Shown here piece after piece: positions 44,642-48,000 of a stretch of DNA of 48,000 bases. The stretch spans positions 1-48,000 of the forward strand of contig JACDFR010000004.1 in the NCBI GenBank assembly GCA_013815685.1, in the 5' to 3' direction. Under the pieces are notes generated by a model. That model searched no databases. It saw only the letters and a list, made by a program, of their open reading frames with translations, and had not been told where the DNA came from. This DNA comes from Ramlibacter sp. GTDB taxonomy: Bacteria > Pseudomonadota > Gammaproteobacteria > Burkholderiales > Burkholderiaceae_C. How positions within the stretch are numbered: the first letter of the stretch is position 1; every line of letters starts with the position of its first letter. The position numbers were made by a program, and so were the translations under genes.

Positions 44642-46054
44642 ATGCTGATGAAGGCTTCTTCGCAATCGCTGACCGAGCAGCTGTCGGCGCGTTTTGCCCA
44701 GCGCATCCGTGACCGGCTGCTGGCTCCCGGCGCGCGCTTGCCATCGGTGCGGCAATGCGCGCAGCAACAAGGGGTAAGTCCTTCGACGGTGGTCGCGGCG
44801 TACGACCAGCTCCTGGCGCTGGGCATGGTCGAAGCCCGCAAGAACCGGGGCTTTTTTGTACGTGAGAGCCGCGGCGAAACCGCGCAGGCGCTGCCGGAGA
44901 CGGCCACCGGCCAGACCGCGATGCGCAGCTACACGCCGATCGATGCCACGGCCTTGATCCGGGGTATGTTCCACAAGGTCGGCAACAAGCCCCAGCCGGG
45001 GATGGGCGTCTTTCCCCCCGAATGGATGGATTCGACATTCATGCCCGCTGCCGTCCGCAAGGTGACCAGCACGCAATCGCTGCGGCAGTTTTCGCTTGGA
45101 TATGGCGAACCCCTGGGCGACAGTGGTCTGCGCCGCATGCTTTCCAACAGGCTTGCCACGCTGAACGTTCACGCTGCGCCTGAGAACATCATCACGACCG
45201 TCGGCGCCACGCACGCGCTGGACATCGTCAGCCGCACCCTGCTGCGCGCCGGGGACCATGTGATGGTGGAAGAGCCTGGCTGGGCGGTGGAGTTCGCGCG
45301 CCTGACGGCGATGGGGATGCGCCTCTTGCCCGTCCCGCGCCGCGCCGAAGGGCCCGACCTGGAAGTGATGGCCCGTTATTGCGAAGCCCACCAGCCCAAG
45401 CTCTACGTCAGCGTGAGCGTGTTCCACAACCCCACCGGTTACTGCCTCACGCCGGGCAGCGCCCACCGTGTGCTGCAGTTGGCCAACCTCCACAACTTCC
45501 ACATTGTCGAGGACGACACCTACAGCCACATCGCCCCCGAGCACGCCAGCCGCTTGTGCGCGCTCGACGGTTTGCACAGGACCATCCACGTCAGTGGCTT
45601 CTCCAAGATACTTGCGCCGAACTGGCGCATCGGTTTCCTGGCCGCGCACCCGTCGCTGATCGAGCGCCTGCTCGATACGAAGCTGCTGGCAACGCTCACG
45701 ACGCCGGCCCTGCTGGAAAAAGCGCTTGCGCTTTGCATGGAACAAGGCCAGTTGCACCGGCATGCCGAGCGCATCAAGACCCGCCTGGGGGCGGCCCGCA
45801 GCCGCAGCGTCAAACTCGCGCTGAACGCCGGCTGCGCATTCGCGGCCGAGCCCGCGGGCCTGTTCGGCTGGGTCGATACCGGCGTGGACACCGACGATCT
45901 GGCGCAACGCATGCTGGACCAGGGGTATCTGTTGGCGCCGGGCGCCCTGTTCCATGCGCAGCGCAAGCCCAGCACGCTGATGCGCTTCAACTTCGCCACC
46001 ACCCAGGACGCGGCGTTCTGGAAAAAGTACTCGGAACTGGTGCGGCGGATGTGA
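44642..46054 (+). CDS. MocR-type transcriptional regulator (GntR HTH + aminotransferase domain)
   Basis: The 470-residue protein joins an N-terminal GntR winged helix (LSARFAQRIRDRLLAPGARL, SVRQCAQQQGVSPSTVVAAY) to a fold type I aminotransferase-like domain with HNPTGYCLTP and the PLP lysine in SGFSKILAPNWRIGF. This is the MocR/GabR architecture; such proteins use PLP as a cofactor or effector and regulate nearby amino-compound genes. The ATG at 44642 is used; an ATG two codons later (MKASSQSL) is equivalent, and the longer frame from 44558 would cross the repeats. It is divergent from the EamA gene. Confidence 0.9.
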   Translation: MLMKASSQSLTEQLSARFAQRIRDRLLAPGARLPSVRQCAQQQGVSPSTVVAAYDQLLALGMVEARKNRGFFVRESRGETAQALPETATGQTAMRSYTPIDATALIRGMFHKVGNKPQPGMGVFPPEWMDSTFMPAAVRKVTSTQSLRQFSLGYGEPLGDSGLRRMLSNRLATLNVHAAPENIITTVGATHALDIVSRTLLRAGDHVMVEEPGWAVEFARLTAMGMRLLPVPRRAEGPDLEVMARYCEAHQPKLYVSVSVFHNPTGYCLTPGSAHRVLQLANLHNFHIVEDDTYSHIAPEHASRLCALDGLHRTIHVSGFSKILAPNWRIGFLAAHPSLIERLLDTKLLATLTTPALLEKALALCMEQGQLHRHAERIKTRLGAARSRSVKLALNAGCAFAAEPAGLFGWVDTGVDTDDLAQRMLDQGYLLAPGALFHAQRKPSTLMRFNFATTQDAAFWKKYSELVRRM

Positions 46055-46061
46055 GCCGCGG

Positions 46062-47756
46062 CTACAGCATCTCGTCGGGAGCAAAGGGCCCAATCAGCCT
46101 GACCAGAAGCCGCAGCTTGGCGCTGGCCTCCGGCTCGCTGCGCGCCTCCTTGAAAGCGGCGCCCGGCGGCGCGCGCCAGACGAGGCCACCTTGGTCCAGA
46201 TCGAGTCGGTAAGCGCCTTGCGCCAGGGTCGACTCCACTTGGCGGCCCACTTCCTGGGCCACTGCCCCACTGCGGATGAGAAGTGCAACTTCGCTGTTCT
46301 TGAGTTGTGAGCGCAGGTCAAGATTCATCGAGCCGATGACTGCGAGGCGTTTGTCGATGATCACCGCCTTGGAATGCAGGCTAGCGCGCGACCCATTGCC
46401 GATCTTGGAGCCGCCGGCACGGCCCGACCCGAATCCGGAAGTGGAGCCCATGCCCCCGACCGTACCTTCCTGATCGGCGCGCATCTCGTGGAGCTCGACG
46501 CCCATCGCAACAAGATCCTTTCGGTAGCGGGCGTATCCGGCGTGCGCCGCCGGAGCATCGGTGGAGGCAAGCGAATTGGTCAGGACGCGGATGCGGACGC
46601 CTTTGGCGCGCATGCGCGCGAACGTCTGCATCATCGGCGCGCCGGGCACGAAGTAGGGCGAAATGATCAGCACCTCTTGCCGGGCCTGATCCATCAAGTG
46701 CAGCAGGCCGTCGATCACCGTATCGCCGGCATCCACCTCGTCATCACCCGGGCCGATCTTGCCAGGCTTGTCCGCCATCAGCAGCGCCGGCGCCCAGGAC
46801 AGCGGAACCTTGCGCAAGTCCATGGGTGTCGGCCCGGGCTTGACCACGGCCGTGAACGTGACGTCGGGGAGGACCGAGGACGGCGAAACTGCGGCGGGCG
46901 CGGCGGGTGCATTGACGAGCCTGCGCGACGGGTCGGCGTCCGCAGGTGTCGATGGCGCTTGGCGCAGCGCATCAAGATCCTGCTGGGAAACCAGTGACTG
47001 CACGGGGTAGGCCAGCTCATCGTTCCAATAGCGGTCGAAGCTGGCGGACATGTCACGCGCGATAGGGCCGACCGCCAGGACGTCGAGGTCGACGAAGTTG
47101 CTGGTGTCGTCGGATCCGAAGTATTCGTCACCGAGGTTCCGCCCACCCGTGATGCCCATCGCGTTGTCGGCGATGAATAGCTTGTTGTGCATGCGCTTTT
47201 GCAGGCGCGGCAAATCTTTCAGCGAGGTGACAATCCGCGCCAGGATGGACCTGCGCGAGCCCGGCAGCGGATTGAACAGGCGAATCTCGACATTCGGCTC
47301 GAACGCCAGGCGCAGCACCTGAGCATCCTTGCCCGCCATATTGAAGTCATCCAGCAAAAGCCGGACCCGCACCCCGCGCCTGGCCGCATCGCGCAGCCCC
47401 TGCAACAGGATTTCGGTGCTCGCGTCGGCGTGGATGGCGTAGTACTGCAGATCCAGGCTGCGCTGCGCTGCCTGGATCAGTGCCAGCCGGCTGGAAAACG
47501 CGGCGCCGACGCTGTCGAGCAGCCTGAAGGCAGAGCCGGCGCGGGGATTTTCCTGGCTTCGGCGCTGCTGCACCAACTGGCCGAGCGGCGTCTCATCCGG
47601 TGCGCCGAGTGCGCTCGAAACGGGCCGCGCGACATTGGCGGGGAGACTGGCGCAGCCGGAAGCAAGAAAGCCGGATGCCGACAGCCACAGGGCGATGAAG
47701 ACCCAGCGCAAAGGAGCGGCTGCGGGGGCACAGGCGGCGGAGAGTGGGCGGTTCAT
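46062..47756 (-). CDS. Phospholipase D-family lipoprotein
   Basis: The 564-residue protein has two HKD motifs, HNKLFIADNAMGITGGRN (from H190) and HSKAVIIDKRLAVIGSMN (from H461), the paired active sites of the phospholipase D/cardiolipin synthase superfamily. A lipobox LASGC (C35) follows a hydrophobic signal, so it is predicted to be a lipoprotein in the envelope. Between the halves are a Pro/Ala-rich loop (about 265-300) and a glycine-rich stretch (431-456) just before the second HKD. The ATG at 47756 gives a proper signal peptide; the frame is open 16 codons farther upstream. Cardiolipin or another phospholipid reaction is likely. It converges on the MocR gene with a 7-base gap. Confidence 0.86.
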   Translation of the reverse strand: MNRPLSAACAPAAAPLRWVFIALWLSASGFLASGCASLPANVARPVSSALGAPDETPLGQLVQQRRSQENPRAGSAFRLLDSVGAAFSSRLALIQAAQRSLDLQYYAIHADASTEILLQGLRDAARRGVRVRLLLDDFNMAGKDAQVLRLAFEPNVEIRLFNPLPGSRRSILARIVTSLKDLPRLQKRMHNKLFIADNAMGITGGRNLGDEYFGSDDTSNFVDLDVLAVGPIARDMSASFDRYWNDELAYPVQSLVSQQDLDALRQAPSTPADADPSRRLVNAPAAPAAVSPSSVLPDVTFTAVVKPGPTPMDLRKVPLSWAPALLMADKPGKIGPGDDEVDAGDTVIDGLLHLMDQARQEVLIISPYFVPGAPMMQTFARMRAKGVRIRVLTNSLASTDAPAAHAGYARYRKDLVAMGVELHEMRADQEGTVGGMGSTSGFGSGRAGGSKIGNGSRASLHSKAVIIDKRLAVIGSMNLDLRSQLKNSEVALLIRSGAVAQEVGRQVESTLAQGAYRLDLDQGGLVWRAPPGAAFKEARSEPEASAKLRLLVRLIGPFAPDEML

Positions 47757-47840
47757 GGTGTCCGGCCACTTTAACCGCTCAGCTGCCTTGGCGGTATTCG
47801 GCAAGGTCAGCCGTTTCCCCCATGGCTGCCGGAAAAATCC

Positions 47841-48000
47841 TTACAGGCTCTTGCCCAGCGTTTCCCAGCGCTCGAGGGCGGCCGTCAGCTCGTTGTCGAT
47901 CTGCGTGCTTCGCTCGGTCAACAGCGCCGGCATGGCGGGATCGTGTCGGTAAAGCCCGCCATCGCCCAACTTGTCGTGTATCAGCTTCTGCTCTCGTTCC
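47841..48000 (-). CDS. ABC-F ATPase, C-terminal end
   Basis: About 52 codons are visible, ending with TAA at 47841-47843. The peptide includes KLGDGGLYRHDPAMPALL and LTAALERWETLGKSL, a helical C-terminal tail typical of ABC-F ATPases of the Uup/YheS kind, which act on the ribosome. No ATPase motifs lie inside the window, so this is a tentative family call from the tail alone. The protein begins beyond position 48000. The PLD gene begins 84 bases downstream of this stop. Confidence 0.6.
   Translation of the reverse strand, partial: EREQKLIHDKLGDGGLYRHDPAMPALLTERSTQIDNELTAALERWETLGKSL

Overview
The window is high-GC bacterial chromosome (a hand count of 7201-7320 gives 86 G/C in 120 bases) with tightly packed genes, many ATGA/TGATG overlaps and Shine-Dalgarno starts. 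The gene content (rsmI, priA, hemE, homodimeric AceE, DeoR-type GlpR, a KGG stress protein, an IS481-type element) fits Betaproteobacteria, order Burkholderiales, probably a Comamonadaceae-like soil or water organism. The taxon is inferred from gene content and was not tested by a search.

Left part (1-19638): the 3' end of rsmI converges on priA. A 349-base AT-rich gap before hemE carries two perfect DnaA boxes. A TPR-methyltransferase is divergent from hemE. Next comes a galactose block: a GH2 glycosidase, galT and galK, overlapping on the plus strand. It converges on glf (UDP-galactopyranose mutase) and a GH1-like/RmlD-like fusion on the minus strand. A minus-strand sulfur/redox run follows (DsbD-like reductase, a secreted thioredoxin-fold protein, a CoA-binding protein, O-acetylhomoserine sulfhydrylase). 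Then come an AlaX-type tRNA editing protein and a divergent sorbosone-dehydrogenase-like lipoprotein.

Central island (about 19763-28219): a histidine kinase pseudogene is cut by a decayed IS481-family element with 20-bp terminal repeats. Next is a seven-gene minus-strand operon of visibly lower GC (65 of 120 bases at 26341-26460): fatty-acid desaturase, acyl carrier protein, cyclopropane-synthase-type methyltransferase, cytochrome P450, fatty-acyl-AMP ligase and two hotdog thioesterases. Five of the six junctions overlap by 4-8 bases. Upstream lie a perfect palindrome, about 0.5 kb of sequence with no recognisable gene, and a DUF899-type pseudogene. This is the best candidate for a little-described system: an ACP-tethered fatty-acid tailoring pathway, apparently acquired laterally. 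The product is unknown.

Right part (28170-48000): a nucleotidyltransferase-like gene, a metallophosphoesterase, a glycerol operon (HAD phosphatase, glpD, glpR), a stand-alone AceE-type E1 followed by a creatininase-family amidohydrolase and a hotdog thioesterase, and a CBS-domain protein. Small stress or secreted proteins follow, one with a perfect 10-bp terminator. A long minus-strand run holds an EamA exporter, PLP aminotransferase, GST, PhzF-like protein, VOC protein, histidine phosphatase and thioredoxin. It is divergent from a MocR regulator, with an inverted and a direct repeat between them. A phospholipase D-type lipoprotein and the 3' end of an ABC-F ATPase close the window.

No tRNA, rRNA or CRISPR array was seen. 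All calls come from reading motifs. No database search was run.
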